Shown here one piece after another: positions 1 to 7,578 of a stretch of 64,000 nucleotides of DNA (position 1 is the first letter of the stretch; each line of letters opens with the position of its first letter). The notes under the pieces were generated by a model, which had not been told where the DNA came from, made no database searches, and saw only the letters and a list, made by a program, of their open reading frames with translations. The DNA is from Clostridiaceae bacterium Marseille-Q4143 (lineage in GTDB: Bacteria; Bacillota; Clostridia; Lachnospirales; Lachnospiraceae): NCBI GenBank assembly GCA_018228645.1, contig CP073693.1:1802253-1866252 (forward strand), read 5' to 3'. A program made the position numbers and the translations under genes.

Positions 1-1
1 T

Positions 2-91
2 TACAGTGAGGAACTGGCTGATTATGACGATTCCGAGGACGATGGGCCGCCTTGGGACGAGGACGATACCGAAAGTGAGGATAATGAATGA
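2..91 (+). CDS. C-terminal end of an unidentified element protein (partial)
   Basis: Only the last 29 codons are in the window. They are strongly acidic (many Asp and Glu around a GPPW motif) and end at TGA 89-91. The next gene starts at 88-90 in an ATGA overlap, so the two are translationally coupled. Family unknown; an acidic tail alone does not identify it. Confidence 0.55.
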   Translation, partial: YSEELADYDDSEDDGPPWDEDDTESEDNE

Positions 92-264
92 GATTTACCA
101 ACAACCCCTATGAGGGATTTATGAAAGAAAAAAGCTACTTTAAGGGTGTGCCGCCCAGCCTGCCGCCGAAGGGCTCCCGTTGTGACGGCTGCCCGTACTG
201 GCGCGGGATCGGCTGCGTGTTCTGCTACCGGGAGCAGCTCAAACCACCGGGCAACGGGAGGTGA
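88..264 (+). CDS. Small Cys-containing element protein, 58 aa
   Basis: This short gene starts with the ATG of an ATGA overlap with the upstream stop. The product has a basic N-terminus, a Pro-rich stretch (VPPSLPPKGS) and four cysteines in the segment CDGCPYWRGIGCVFC, a possible small metal-binding site. It sits four bases before the next gene (also Cys-rich), in a tight run of element genes. I do not recognise a named family. Its coding nature is supported by the overlap at the front, a ribosome site for the following gene at its end, and the ordered Cys pattern. Confidence 0.6.
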   Translation: MRFTNNPYEGFMKEKSYFKGVPPSLPPKGSRCDGCPYWRGIGCVFCYREQLKPPGNGR

Positions 265-268
265 TACT

Positions 269-622
269 GTGGGCCGAGAACTGACCCGGACAGAAAAAGC
301 GGCAATCCGCAGGCTGGTATCAAAATGGTGTGCCAACTATGACCGGGACTGCGGCTGCCTGCCGCTGGATTGCGAGTGCTATATGTTTGGGAAATGCTGG
401 ACAGGGGCTTATTGCCGCTACTTCCGCGAGGCAGTTCTGCCCCTTGATCCGGCGCTGGAGGCTGCGCTGCTGGCAGAAGGGCCAAGGCCGGATTTCAAGG
501 CTTGCCCGGTATGCGGCAGAGCCGTGGCTCCTGATGGACGGCAAACCTATTGTTCGGCGGCCTGTGCAAAGGCGGCACACCGCAGACAGCAGCGGGAATA
601 TATGCGGAAAAAACGGGGCTGA
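269..622 (+). CDS. Cysteine-rich VLP-type element protein
   Basis: The GTG at 269 is the best start: GGGAGG lies about 8 bases upstream, and the longer reading from 146 overlaps the previous gene in another frame. The 117-residue product has an N-terminal half rich in Cys (WCANYDRDCGCLPLDCECYMFGKCW) and a C-terminal CPVCG...YCSAAC unit, which looks like a treble-clef zinc ribbon, then a basic tail. This matches the cysteine-rich VLP proteins common in Firmicutes conjugative elements, whose function is unknown. Likely a DNA- or partner-binding accessory protein of the element. Confidence 0.75.
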   Translation: MGRELTRTEKAAIRRLVSKWCANYDRDCGCLPLDCECYMFGKCWTGAYCRYFREAVLPLDPALEAALLAEGPRPDFKACPVCGRAVAPDGRQTYCSAACAKAAHRRQQREYMRKKRG

Positions 623-752
623 TATGTTGACAATTAGGACATCCAAAACCCGCCTGTGACAAGGCTTTTTAAGGCCCTTTTCTGCGGGAGGCGTATATTT
701 CTACGTCCGGCCCTGTTTCCGTGAGATGCTGTCAACATTTTAGCTGCCGGGG

Positions 753-775
753 CTTTGGGACAATTTGTCCCAAAG
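753..775. repeat. Element palindrome, copy A
   Basis: Perfect inverted repeat: 10-base arms CTTTGGGACA and TGTCCCAAAG around ATT. It lies 27 bases before the ATG at 802 and is the first of the dispersed family (other copies at 2923, 4411, 13451, 14307, 14722). Confidence 0.8.
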
Positions 776-801
776 TTCCGGCTTTTGTGGAAGGAGGTAC
801 T

Positions 802-1761
802 ATGCCGAAATATTATCCGATCAATGAAGAAGCCGCAAAGCGGGCAAAGGATATGAACAGCTTTTCCGACTATCAGCCGGGCTCCGCTACGGCGAGCTAC
901 CGGGCAATGGTCGATGAAGCGTATGCAGCGGCGGAACGCCAGAAAGCCCGTGTCGATCCCATGTACCACGATAAGATTGACGCTCTGGTGGATCGCTATG
1001 CCCGGAAACTTGCGGAAAATCTGAATGAACGCAATGTGATTGATGCCCGGGTGCCCTCTATTCTGATCTCTGGGGGCGGCAACTTCCCTGTGGCAAAGAA
1101 GCACAAGCAGAACGCCGCCCGGGATCGCAACTATGGAGAGTATGCAGAGATTTCAAAGCTGCTTGATAAAATCCGCTCTGTTGGTATGGGTGGGATCAGC
1201 GCAGACGATGATCTTGCCGTGGAAAAACTGACAAAAAAGCTGGAGGGGCTGGAGTCCCTGCAGGCCACCATGAAGGCGGTCAATGCGTATTTTCGGAAAC
1301 ACAAAACGCTGGACGGCTGCCCGGAGCTTACGCCGGAGCAGGCCGAAAAGCTCAAAGCAGATATGGCGCAGTCATGGCACTTGGACAAAAGCAAGCCATA
1401 CCCCGCCTATCTGCTTTCCAACAACAACGCCAACATCCGCCGTGTGCGCCAGCGCATTGAGGAACTGAGCAGCCGCTCCGAGTTTGCAGGCTGGACATTC
1501 CCCGGAGGCGAGGCAAAAATCAACGAGGCTGAAAATTGTTTGCAGCTTATTTTTGAGGAAAAGCCCGATGCCAATCAGCGGCAGGAACTGAAAAGCAATG
1601 GTTTCAAGTGGGCTCCCAGCCAAGGGGCATGGCAGCGGCAGCTTAACCAGAACGCCATCCGTGCTGCGGCCCGGATAGACTTTCTGCGGCCCGAGGACGG
1701 TACAAGCCCCTATCAGCTCCAGCCGTTTGTGAAAAGAGAAAACAAAGAAATGTCTCGATGA
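802..1761 (+). CDS. Conserved element protein of unknown function, 319 aa
   Basis: The start at 802 has GGAGG eight bases upstream and follows palindrome A. The product is soluble, charged and largely helical. Residues about 1-190 are rich in Lys, Glu and Ala. The C-terminal part (about 215-300) carries the phrase NGFKWAPSQGAWQRQLN, which I associate with large antirestriction or methylase-type proteins on Firmicutes and Bacteroides elements; that link is from memory. No catalytic motif is evident. The gene is 13 bases before the next one and probably cotranscribed with it. Confidence 0.7.
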   Translation: MPKYYPINEEAAKRAKDMNSFSDYQPGSATASYRAMVDEAYAAAERQKARVDPMYHDKIDALVDRYARKLAENLNERNVIDARVPSILISGGGNFPVAKKHKQNAARDRNYGEYAEISKLLDKIRSVGMGGISADDDLAVEKLTKKLEGLESLQATMKAVNAYFRKHKTLDGCPELTPEQAEKLKADMAQSWHLDKSKPYPAYLLSNNNANIRRVRQRIEELSSRSEFAGWTFPGGEAKINEAENCLQLIFEEKPDANQRQELKSNGFKWAPSQGAWQRQLNQNAIRAAARIDFLRPEDGTSPYQLQPFVKRENKEMSR

Positions 1762-1774
1762 TGGGAGGTGTACT

Positions 1775-2359
1775 ATGGACAAAAATCAAGGCTATGCTAT
1801 TTTGAAGGCGGTCATGCTGGAAAATGGGCGAGGATTTGCATTGGGCGAACATCCCACCGCGCCATCCCGCTATGTCACATGGGCCTGCTATGATGACAAG
1901 GACGGCCAGCGGCAGTATGAATGGGGTCACTATGGAAATGACCGCACCGCGATGGAACAGGATTTTGCAGACCGGGTGCAGGACTATCAGCGTATTTATA
2001 ACGTGGGGATCAGGCAGACCGAGGCTCCCGGCCTTTACAAGTATTATTCGACCCAGCGGCCTGTGGACATCGGGACATTCCCGAAGCCGCCTTATAACAA
2101 GCCGGATGAAATCTTCAATTACGATCAGCGCATCCCGGTGGAAAATGGCTCGTTCCTGGCTTGGGGCTATCTTACCTATACCCGCCCGCTAACGGAAAAA
2201 CAGGCATCCGACTATGAGCTGCGTCCTGCGCCTGATAATCCCGACAGGCCCCGTCCGATTGCCGAGCAGATGAAAAATGCGGCAAAGTTGGCGGAGGCAG
2301 ATCGCGGCTCGGAGGCTCCGGCTCCCCAGCGCAGGCAGCCTGACCGTGGCGATAGATAA
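1775..2359 (+). CDS. Element protein, possible DarA-related, 194 aa
   Basis: The ATG is preceded by GGGAGGTG. The N-terminus reads GYAILKAVMLENGRGFALGEH followed by YVTWACYDD and an aromatic-rich middle; the C-terminus is Pro- and Arg-rich and probably disordered. Proteins with this opening in clostridial elements are sometimes named defence-against-restriction DarA-related, but I cannot confirm that here. It sits between the 319-residue protein and the mobilization genes, so a role in transfer or escape from restriction fits. Confidence 0.6.
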   Translation: MDKNQGYAILKAVMLENGRGFALGEHPTAPSRYVTWACYDDKDGQRQYEWGHYGNDRTAMEQDFADRVQDYQRIYNVGIRQTEAPGLYKYYSTQRPVDIGTFPKPPYNKPDEIFNYDQRIPVENGSFLAWGYLTYTRPLTEKQASDYELRPAPDNPDRPRPIAEQMKNAAKLAEADRGSEAPAPQRRQPDRGDR

Positions 2360-2371
2360 GGAGGTGCGTAT

Positions 2372-2536
2372 ATGGAAAAGAAACGTGAACAGGAATTGTC
2401 TGTACTGGAGGTGCTGCGCCTGCACCGTGAATTTCATTTGCCGCACCCTGTTCCGGTAGACGAACAGGAAAAGCCGCTGGATAAAGTAAAGGAGCCGCCC
2501 CGCGCCTGCCGCAGCCGGGAGCGTGAGGAACGATGA
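2372..2536 (+). CDS. Small charged protein upstream of mobC, 54 aa
   Basis: Short gene with AAGGAGG about 7 bases upstream of its ATG. Its TGA overlaps the ATG of mobC (ATGA at 2533-2536), so translation is probably coupled. The product is hydrophilic (MEKKREQELSVLEVLRLHRE at the start) and predicted mostly helical with a basic end. No family recognised; the position suggests a relaxosome or regulatory accessory. Confidence 0.6.
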   Translation: MEKKREQELSVLEVLRLHREFHLPHPVPVDEQEKPLDKVKEPPRACRSREREER

Positions 2537-2880
2537 CAAAGAAACGCCGCCGTCCGATCCATCTTCATGTGATGGTGTCGGAGGCGGAGCAGGCCCTGAT
2601 TCAAGAACGTATGGCGGAGGCTGGCATCCGTAACATGGGAGCCTATATGCGGAAAATGGCCCTGAGTGGGTATGTGCTTCATGTTGACCTTTCGCCTGTT
2701 CGTGAGCTGGTTTCGCTCCAGCGGCGATGCTCCAACAATCTGAACCAAGTGGCAATTCAAGCCAACACCTACGGCGCAATTTATCCCGAAGAACTCGCGG
2801 CCTTGCGGCGGGACTATGCGGCCTTATGGGGGCCGCTGTCTGATCTCTTGAAACAGCTCTCCGCGCTGGTAGAGCTCTGA
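2533..2880 (+). CDS. mobC: MobC-type relaxosome accessory protein
   Basis: The 115-residue product opens with a basic stretch (KKRRRPIHLHVMVSE) and continues as a ribbon-helix-helix-like region (EQALIQERMAEAGIRNMGAYMRKMAL). It then has the helical core RRCSNNLNQVAIQAN, a hallmark of MobC/relaxosome proteins. Such proteins bind at the transfer origin and help the relaxase melt and nick DNA. It overlaps the small upstream gene by ATGA and precedes the relaxase by about 90 bases, which contain a terminator-like hairpin and half of an element palindrome. Confidence 0.85.
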   Translation: MTKKRRRPIHLHVMVSEAEQALIQERMAEAGIRNMGAYMRKMALSGYVLHVDLSPVRELVSLQRRCSNNLNQVAIQANTYGAIYPEELAALRRDYAALWGPLSDLLKQLSALVEL

Positions 2881-2884
2881 CCCG

Positions 2885-2921
2885 TCCGGGGGAGTGGTTG
2901 ATACCGCTCCCCGGCTTTTTC
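2885..2921 (+). terminator. Rho-independent terminator or attenuator between mobC and relaxase
   Basis: A GC-rich stem (CCGGGGGAGTGGT pairing with ACCGCTCCCCGG, with one bulge and one G-T pair) around a TGAT loop, followed by CTTTTTCT. Placed between mobC and the relaxase, it would reduce relaxase transcription. Confidence 0.7.
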
Positions 2922-2922
2922 T

Positions 2923-2937
2923 ACTTCGGGACAAAGT
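2923..2937. repeat. Element palindrome, half-copy C
   Basis: The left arm ACTTCGGGACA plus AAG is present, but the matching right arm is missing. It lies between the terminator and the relaxase. Confidence 0.6.
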
Positions 2938-2969
2938 AAAAATGTTATTTGCCGGAAGGAGGGATTTTT

Positions 2970-4379
2970 ACGGCGACCACCTACATCCGCCCTTATAAAA
3001 CAGCGGCGGGAAAAAGTGCAATTCAAACGATGGAAGATCGTTTCACCTATGGCCTGAACCCGGAAAAGCTGGGAGCCGTATCTTCCTATCTCTGCGATCC
3101 GAACACGGCCCCCGCCGAGTTTCTTCTGGTAAAAAGTCAATACCTTGCAGAGACAGGCCGGGCTGTATCTTGCGGAGCCCTGTTCTTTCAGATCCGGCAG
3201 GCGTTTCTGCCCGGGGAGGTTACGGCGGAAGAAGCAAACCGTATCGGTTATGAAACGGCAATGCGATGGACAAAGGGAAAGTATCAGTTCTTTGTCTGTA
3301 CGCATACCGACAAGGCACATATTCACAATCACATTTATTTCAATGCGACGGCCTTTGACCGCTCCCGGAAATTTCATAATTTCATTGGTTCGTCCTTTGC
3401 CCTGCGGCGGCTCTCTGACCGCGTGTGCATCGAACATGAATTGTCTGTTATCCAAAATCCGTGCCAGCACAGCAAGGGCCGTTTTCTCCACTATGGACAG
3501 TGGATCGGAGAAAAGCCACCCTCTGCCAAGCAGCGGGTACGGCTGGCGATTCTCGCGGCTTTGGAGAAAAAGCCCACAGACTTTGCCGATTTTCTCCGGC
3601 TTATGGAGGAGTCCGGCTTTGCGGTAAAACAGGGGCGCGGCGGTGTTATTTCATTCCTTGCGCCCGGGCAGGAAAGACCAACCCGGCTCCGGGCTTCTAC
3701 ACTGGGAGCCGGATTTGACCCGGAGGACATCAAGACGGTAATTGCCGGGGAACGTCCGCTCCCCGAGCTGCCCGAGGAGCCCACGGTTCCGCCACGGCGA
3801 GTTAATCTCATCATCGACATTCAAGAGCGTATGGCCCAGGGCAAAGGCCCGGCCTATGAACGATGGGCCAAGGTCTACAACTTAAAGCAGATGGCGGCTG
3901 CGCTCCAGTATTTGCAGGAGCATCATCTGACAGACTATGCGGCGCTGACGGCCCGCACCGAGACGGCGTTGGATCACTTTCACAAGCTGTCTGACAAGCT
4001 CCGCACAACGGAGGCGGCTCTTTCCAAAACCTCGGAGCTGATGGCTGCCACGGTGGACTATGCCAAGACCCGCCCGGTGTTCGACGGGTACAAGGCTGCG
4101 CGGTACAGCAAAAAGTATCTGGCCCAGCATGAAGCAGAGCTTGCCACTTACCGGGCGGCAAAGGATACCATGAACACCATACTGGGCGGCGCAAAGCTCC
4201 CTAAAATTGAAGCACTAAAAAAATCCCGCCGTGAGCTGACGGGACAAAAGAAAGAGCTTTATGCAGAATACCGGGATGCCCAGCGGCAAATGCGGGAGGC
4301 CGTGGCAATAAAAGCGAACATTGATCATCTGCTCGGCATAACAGACGAGCGTGAGAATAAGGCCCAGGAACGATGGTGA
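2970..4379 (+). CDS. Relaxase / mobilization nuclease, apparent ACG start
   Basis: Relaxase of the PF03432 type: it nicks and covalently binds one strand at the transfer origin. The conserved metal-binding motif is visible as CTHTDKAHIHNHIYFNAT near residues 110-127, and the catalytic Tyr is probably in the first 25 residues (ATTYIRPYK). The rest is a long helical region with coiled-coil character. The start is odd: AAGGAGGG at 2956-2963 is spaced six bases from ACG at 2970, where family members usually have ATG followed by Ala-Thr-Thr-Tyr-Ile-Arg. An upstream in-frame TTG at 2949 lacks a ribosome site. Either the ACG is used weakly or the start has mutated. Confidence 0.85.
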   Translation, partial: TATTYIRPYKTAAGKSAIQTMEDRFTYGLNPEKLGAVSSYLCDPNTAPAEFLLVKSQYLAETGRAVSCGALFFQIRQAFLPGEVTAEEANRIGYETAMRWTKGKYQFFVCTHTDKAHIHNHIYFNATAFDRSRKFHNFIGSSFALRRLSDRVCIEHELSVIQNPCQHSKGRFLHYGQWIGEKPPSAKQRVRLAILAALEKKPTDFADFLRLMEESGFAVKQGRGGVISFLAPGQERPTRLRASTLGAGFDPEDIKTVIAGERPLPELPEEPTVPPRRVNLIIDIQERMAQGKGPAYERWAKVYNLKQMAAALQYLQEHHLTDYAALTARTETALDHFHKLSDKLRTTEAALSKTSELMAATVDYAKTRPVFDGYKAARYSKKYLAQHEAELATYRAAKDTMNTILGGAKLPKIEALKKSRRELTGQKKELYAEYRDAQRQMREAVAIKANIDHLLGITDERENKAQERW

Positions 4380-4576
4380 CGGGCCGCAGACTACGGTGCA
4401 GCGCACCGGGACTTCGGGACAATTTGTCCCGAAGTACAGCGGGTTTGGGGAGCTCCCCAACAAGCATTTTTGCGGGCTCTGCGCCCTGCAAAAATTTCGG
4501 AGTGTGGCCACACCCGAATTGCTTGCCATTTCGTGCGCTTCCGCTACATGGCGCAAAAAACGGAGGTCACGCTTTT
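4380..4576. other. Palindrome-rich intergenic region, candidate transfer origin
   Basis: Between the relaxase and the convergent HTH gene lie palindrome B (4411-4435), a perfect 16-base palindrome TTGGGGAGCTCCCCAA (4445-4460), a hairpin with arms ATTTTTGCGGG and CCCTGCAAAAAT (4467-4495) and GTGTGGCCACAC (4502-4513). Dense inverted repeats next to a relaxase gene are typical of oriT. Which strand or base is nicked cannot be read from the sequence. Confidence 0.4.
4411..4435. repeat. Element palindrome, copy B
   Basis: Perfect inverted repeat with 11-base arms ACTTCGGGACA and TGTCCCGAAGT around ATT. Found 31 bases after the relaxase stop. Confidence 0.8.
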
Positions 4577-4936
4577 TTACGCATCCTCCGTTTCTTTAGC
4601 CGCTTTCATCGCTTGGATCGTGGCTTCAACGATTTTCAGTTCCTTTTCGTCCAGAGCATTTAGCATGGCATCAATCCGCTTTCTGCACTCGCTCCCGCTA
4701 TTTTGGGACGGGTAAAAGTATTGATCCACCGATATATCAAACATTGTGACCATCTGATAAAAGGTGTTGAAGCTTGGATGCTGACCATCATTTTCATTAT
4801 ACATAATGGTACGCGGAGCGCGGTCAACAATATAGGCCAGTTGCTCCTGTGTCATGCCGCTGGCTTCTCTTGCCCGCTTGATGGCGAGCCCTATATCGTG
4901 AAAATCAAAGCGTCTTTCATCTCGTTCTATCTTCAT
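4577..4936 (-). CDS. HTH (Xre-type) transcriptional regulator
   Basis: The 119-residue product has an Xre/Cro helix-turn-helix at about residues 17-60 (IGLAIKRAREASGMTQEQLAYIVD...) and a C-terminal helical tail (KELKIVEATIQAMKAAKE) likely for dimerization. I chose the ATG at 4936 because AGGTGA lies just upstream; a start at 4966 would add ten residues without a better ribosome site. It is transcribed toward the relaxase and divergently from the AraC gene. It probably controls element genes. Confidence 0.8.
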   Translation of the reverse strand: MKIERDERRFDFHDIGLAIKRAREASGMTQEQLAYIVDRAPRTIMYNENDGQHPSFNTFYQMVTMFDISVDQYFYPSQNSGSECRKRIDAMLNALDEKELKIVEATIQAMKAAKETEDA

Positions 4937-5041
4937 AACATCACCTGATATGATTTTACATTTCATGTGATATTATTTGAACGACTATCTATTTCATACT
5001 ACTGACTATTTAATTTCACTTTAGCAATTGGCGACCCTACC

Positions 5042-5070
5042 TTGACTGCCATCAAAATATAAAGTATTAT
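5042..5070 (+). promoter_or_regulatory. Promoter of the AraC-type gene
   Basis: TTGACT (5042-5047), a 17-base spacer and TATTAT (5065-5070) form a good sigma-A-type promoter about 40 bases before the ATG at 5109. Confidence 0.65.
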
Positions 5071-5108
5071 ATGCTTAGCCTTGGCTAACCCAGAAAGGAG
5101 GGCATCCA

Positions 5109-6074
5109 ATGACAAGCGAATACATGAACAACCTCTATCGGGATCTGCTCTCCAATTCACCGCAGACCGTAACGATCCCGATTCCTTCTGATATGGGAAC
5201 CGGACAAATTGCGCAGGTGGTGACAAAACAGGGTGCCGTTGTTTCAGACTGGAAGATGAATTATTTTTCTGACATGAATGTGCGCGGGATTAACAGCGAG
5301 GACTATATTCAAATGCTGTTCTGCCTGAACGACGGCGTGTCGTGGAATATTGCAGGCAGCAGAGAGGGCGCTTGTCTTGCAAAGGGAGAATCCTGCATTT
5401 ACCGTGGACACGGGAAAATGGAGTCTCTCTGTTATGCGCAAAACAGCGACTTCTATTTTAAGAACATCAAAATTCCCGTTCCATATTTCAAACGTTTATT
5501 ACAGGACTACTTCGAGGATGGCGAGATTACCGTCTATGAAAAGAAACTGCTGACCGGAATTTCAAAGGTGAGCATAACGCCCTATATGGAGCATATTTTC
5601 GCAGAGTTACAAGACTTTACACATTATCGGGGTGGGCTTGGGTATCTGTTTCTGGAAAGCAAAATCCACGAATTGCTGTCAGTATATTTGAGCGAAGTGT
5701 TGGAGCTGCGAATCCTCTCGCCGGAATACTGCTGCATATCAAAAAGTGAACGTGATTGCATCATCGAGGCAAAGAGAATCATTGACAGCGAGCTTGCCTT
5801 TGCGCCAAGCTGTGAAGGACTGGCAAGGCAGGTTCAAATCAGCGTCTCTAAATTATCAAGGGGATTCTCCATGATGTACGGCATTTCGGTTCATGCGTAT
5901 GTTATTGAGCAGCGGTTAGAGCGAGCCGCAGGATTGTTATTGGAGAGCAATATGAACATTGGGCAGATAGCGGTTCTTGTGGGTTATACAAAGCCCAGCA
6001 ACTTTTCTGCTGCATTTAAGAAAAAGTATGGAGTTATGCCAAAAGATTATCGAGAGGCCAGCCGAATCAAATAG
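5109..6074 (+). CDS. AraC-family transcriptional regulator
   Basis: The 321-residue product has an N-terminal sensing region (about 1-200) and a C-terminal AraC DNA-binding domain with two helix-turn-helix units. The second carries the family signature NIGQIAVLVGYTKPSNFSAAFKKKYGVMPKDYR near the end. GAAAGGAGGG lies eight bases before the start. It precedes an ECF-transporter and ABC-transporter block in the same direction and most likely activates it. Similar AraC proteins beside siderophore uptake genes (YbtA-like) respond to the transported ligand; that role is inferred. Confidence 0.88.
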   Translation: MTSEYMNNLYRDLLSNSPQTVTIPIPSDMGTGQIAQVVTKQGAVVSDWKMNYFSDMNVRGINSEDYIQMLFCLNDGVSWNIAGSREGACLAKGESCIYRGHGKMESLCYAQNSDFYFKNIKIPVPYFKRLLQDYFEDGEITVYEKKLLTGISKVSITPYMEHIFAELQDFTHYRGGLGYLFLESKIHELLSVYLSEVLELRILSPEYCCISKSERDCIIEAKRIIDSELAFAPSCEGLARQVQISVSKLSRGFSMMYGISVHAYVIEQRLERAAGLLLESNMNIGQIAVLVGYTKPSNFSAAFKKKYGVMPKDYREASRIK

Positions 6075-6114
6075 GTGCTTTGCATACCCAAAATAAATAC
6101 CGATTTTGGGTAGA

Positions 6115-6155
6115 ATGAAATTGCTTTTGGGTTGGATATTGGGCATGAAATTGCT
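6115..6155 (+). promoter_or_regulatory. Direct repeats, candidate AraC operator
   Basis: The 11-base word ATGAAATTGCT occurs at 6115-6125 and 6145-6155, exactly 30 bases apart (about three helical turns), each preceded by TTGGG. Tandem direct repeats between an AraC gene and its presumed target operon are typical activator sites. Confidence 0.5.
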
Positions 6156-6162
6156 AAAATGC

Positions 6163-6194
6163 GTGGTGTGGTTAGAACACTCTAACCACACCAC
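6163..6194 (+). terminator. 14-bp perfect hairpin with T-rich tail before the ECF genes
   Basis: Arms GTGGTGTGGTTAGA and TCTAACCACACCAC enclose a four-base loop, followed by ATTTTCATTTTC. It ends the AraC transcript or attenuates read-through into the transporter genes. No other promoter is obvious between it and the ATG at 6230, which favours an attenuator role for a promoter upstream of it. Confidence 0.75.
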
Positions 6195-6229
6195 ATTTTC
6201 ATTTTCTCAGATATAAGGAGGATACTGGT

Positions 6230-6826
6230 ATGAGTTCCCAGAAAAAAAGTTCCCGGCTTGAGGGAAAAGATTTAATTACTATCGGCATCTACACCGTCAT
6301 CTATGTCGTGATTGTTATGCTGGTGGCGATGCTTGGCTTTATCCCCATTTTTATTCCGCTGATGGCGGTGCTGTGCCCTTTGATTGGCGGCATCCCCTAT
6401 ATGCTGTATGTTACAAAGGCTAAAAAATTCGGGATGACTGCAATCATGGGTTTCCTGATTGGCCTAATCATGGTGTTCTTCGGCAACGGCTATCTTACTA
6501 TGGTAACTGGTCTCGTTGGCGGCCTGTTGGCCGACGTGATCCTGAAAAAGGCGGACTACAAAAGTGCAAAGAGTACAGTTCTTTCCTGCGGCGTGTTCAG
6601 CATCTGGGTGTTTGGCAACTTTGCTCCCATTTTCCTGAACCGTGAAAGCTATATGGTAATGTTGACTGAAGGATACGGCGCTGAATATGCAGCTACCCTT
6701 AATACATATATGCCTATGTGGATTGCGCCTATTCTGCTGGTTGCCTGCTTTGTGTTTGGCCTTGTCGGAGGTGTGATTGGGAAAGCTATTTGCAAAAAGC
6801 ACTTCCAGCGTGCCGGTATTGCATAA
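6230..6826 (+). CDS. MptD/Trep_Strep-type ECF transporter S component
   Basis: A 198-residue integral membrane protein with about five or six hydrophobic segments (for example YTVIYVVIVMLVAMLGFIPI and MGFLIGLIMVFFGNGYLTMV) and a positively charged cytoplasmic end. It resembles the MptD/Trep_Strep substrate-binding subunits of energy-coupling-factor transporters. AAGGAGG precedes the start. The stop overlaps the ATG of the EcfT gene, so S, T and A subunits are made together. The substrate is not identifiable; the neighbouring siderophore-like ABC pair and DtxR protein suggest a metal or metal chelate. Confidence 0.8.
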   Translation: MSSQKKSSRLEGKDLITIGIYTVIYVVIVMLVAMLGFIPIFIPLMAVLCPLIGGIPYMLYVTKAKKFGMTAIMGFLIGLIMVFFGNGYLTMVTGLVGGLLADVILKKADYKSAKSTVLSCGVFSIWVFGNFAPIFLNRESYMVMLTEGYGAEYAATLNTYMPMWIAPILLVACFVFGLVGGVIGKAICKKHFQRAGIA

Positions 6827-7578
6827 TGGCGCGGGAAATTCTGCTCAGCAAAAAAACAGAACAAGGGTTACGGCTCGATCCGCGTACAAAACTGTTGCTC
6901 ATCTTCATCATAAGCATTTTTGTCATGGGTGGAACAGGCGGAGAAGCTATGGGGCTGATCCGCCTTGTTCTTTGTACGGTTCCGGCTATATTGCTGCTTA
7001 CCTCGAAACAATGTGCAAAAGCTGTGGGCTATATTGCTGTGTTTTCTGCTTTTTATGCTGTTCAAATTTATGTTTTGCCGCACCTTACGGGAATATTGAA
7101 TTTCCTCGTTCTGTTTACAACAGGATTCTTCTGCCGAATCCTTCCCAGTGTTGCGATTGCTGCCTATGCAGTGAAAACAACAACGGTCAGTGAATTGATT
7201 TCCGGCATGGAAAGAATCCATATGCCTAAAGAAGTGACGATCCCCTTAACGGTCATGTTCCGCTTCTTTCCAACTGTCTTTCAGGAGTCAGAAGCAATCA
7301 GTGACGCTATGAAAATGCGTGGGATTAAACTTGGAGGGAAAAAATCTTCAAAAATATTGGAGTATAAGCTGATCCCGATGATTACCTGCTCCGTGAAAAT
7401 CGGTGAGGAACTTTCCGCTGCGGCAATTACCCGTGGCCTCGGCGCTCCTGTCAAACGCACAAACATTTGCCAGCTTAAATTCAATTTTGCCGATGTGGTG
7501 CTGATCTTGTTTTGTTGCTTTGTAGTGTTTTGGGCGATTGCTTCCCCGATAATTTCCGCAGGAGGGATTTTGCCATGA
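6826..7578 (+). CDS. ecfT: ECF transporter transmembrane component T
   Basis: Start at 6826 overlaps the upstream TAA by one base (TAATG). The 250-residue product has an N-terminal hydrophobic block (TKLLLIFIISIFVMGG), further membrane segments and the cytosolic coupling region SGMERIHMPKEVTIPLTVMFRFFPTV...EAISDAMKMRGI, typical of EcfT/CbiQ. It bridges the S component to the ATPases. Its TGA overlaps the ATG of the ATPase gene. Confidence 0.88.
   Translation: MAREILLSKKTEQGLRLDPRTKLLLIFIISIFVMGGTGGEAMGLIRLVLCTVPAILLLTSKQCAKAVGYIAVFSAFYAVQIYVLPHLTGILNFLVLFTTGFFCRILPSVAIAAYAVKTTTVSELISGMERIHMPKEVTIPLTVMFRFFPTVFQESEAISDAMKMRGIKLGGKKSSKILEYKLIPMITCSVKIGEELSAAAITRGLGAPVKRTNICQLKFNFADVVLILFCCFVVFWAIASPIISAGGILP

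Noticed and set aside
146..268. Longer N-terminus for the Cys-rich VLP-type protein
   Set aside because: It overlaps the 88-264 gene in another frame, while GTG 269 has a proper ribosome site.
6115..6155. Start of a CRISPR-like array
   Set aside because: Only two short repeats; no spacer series and no cas genes anywhere in the window.
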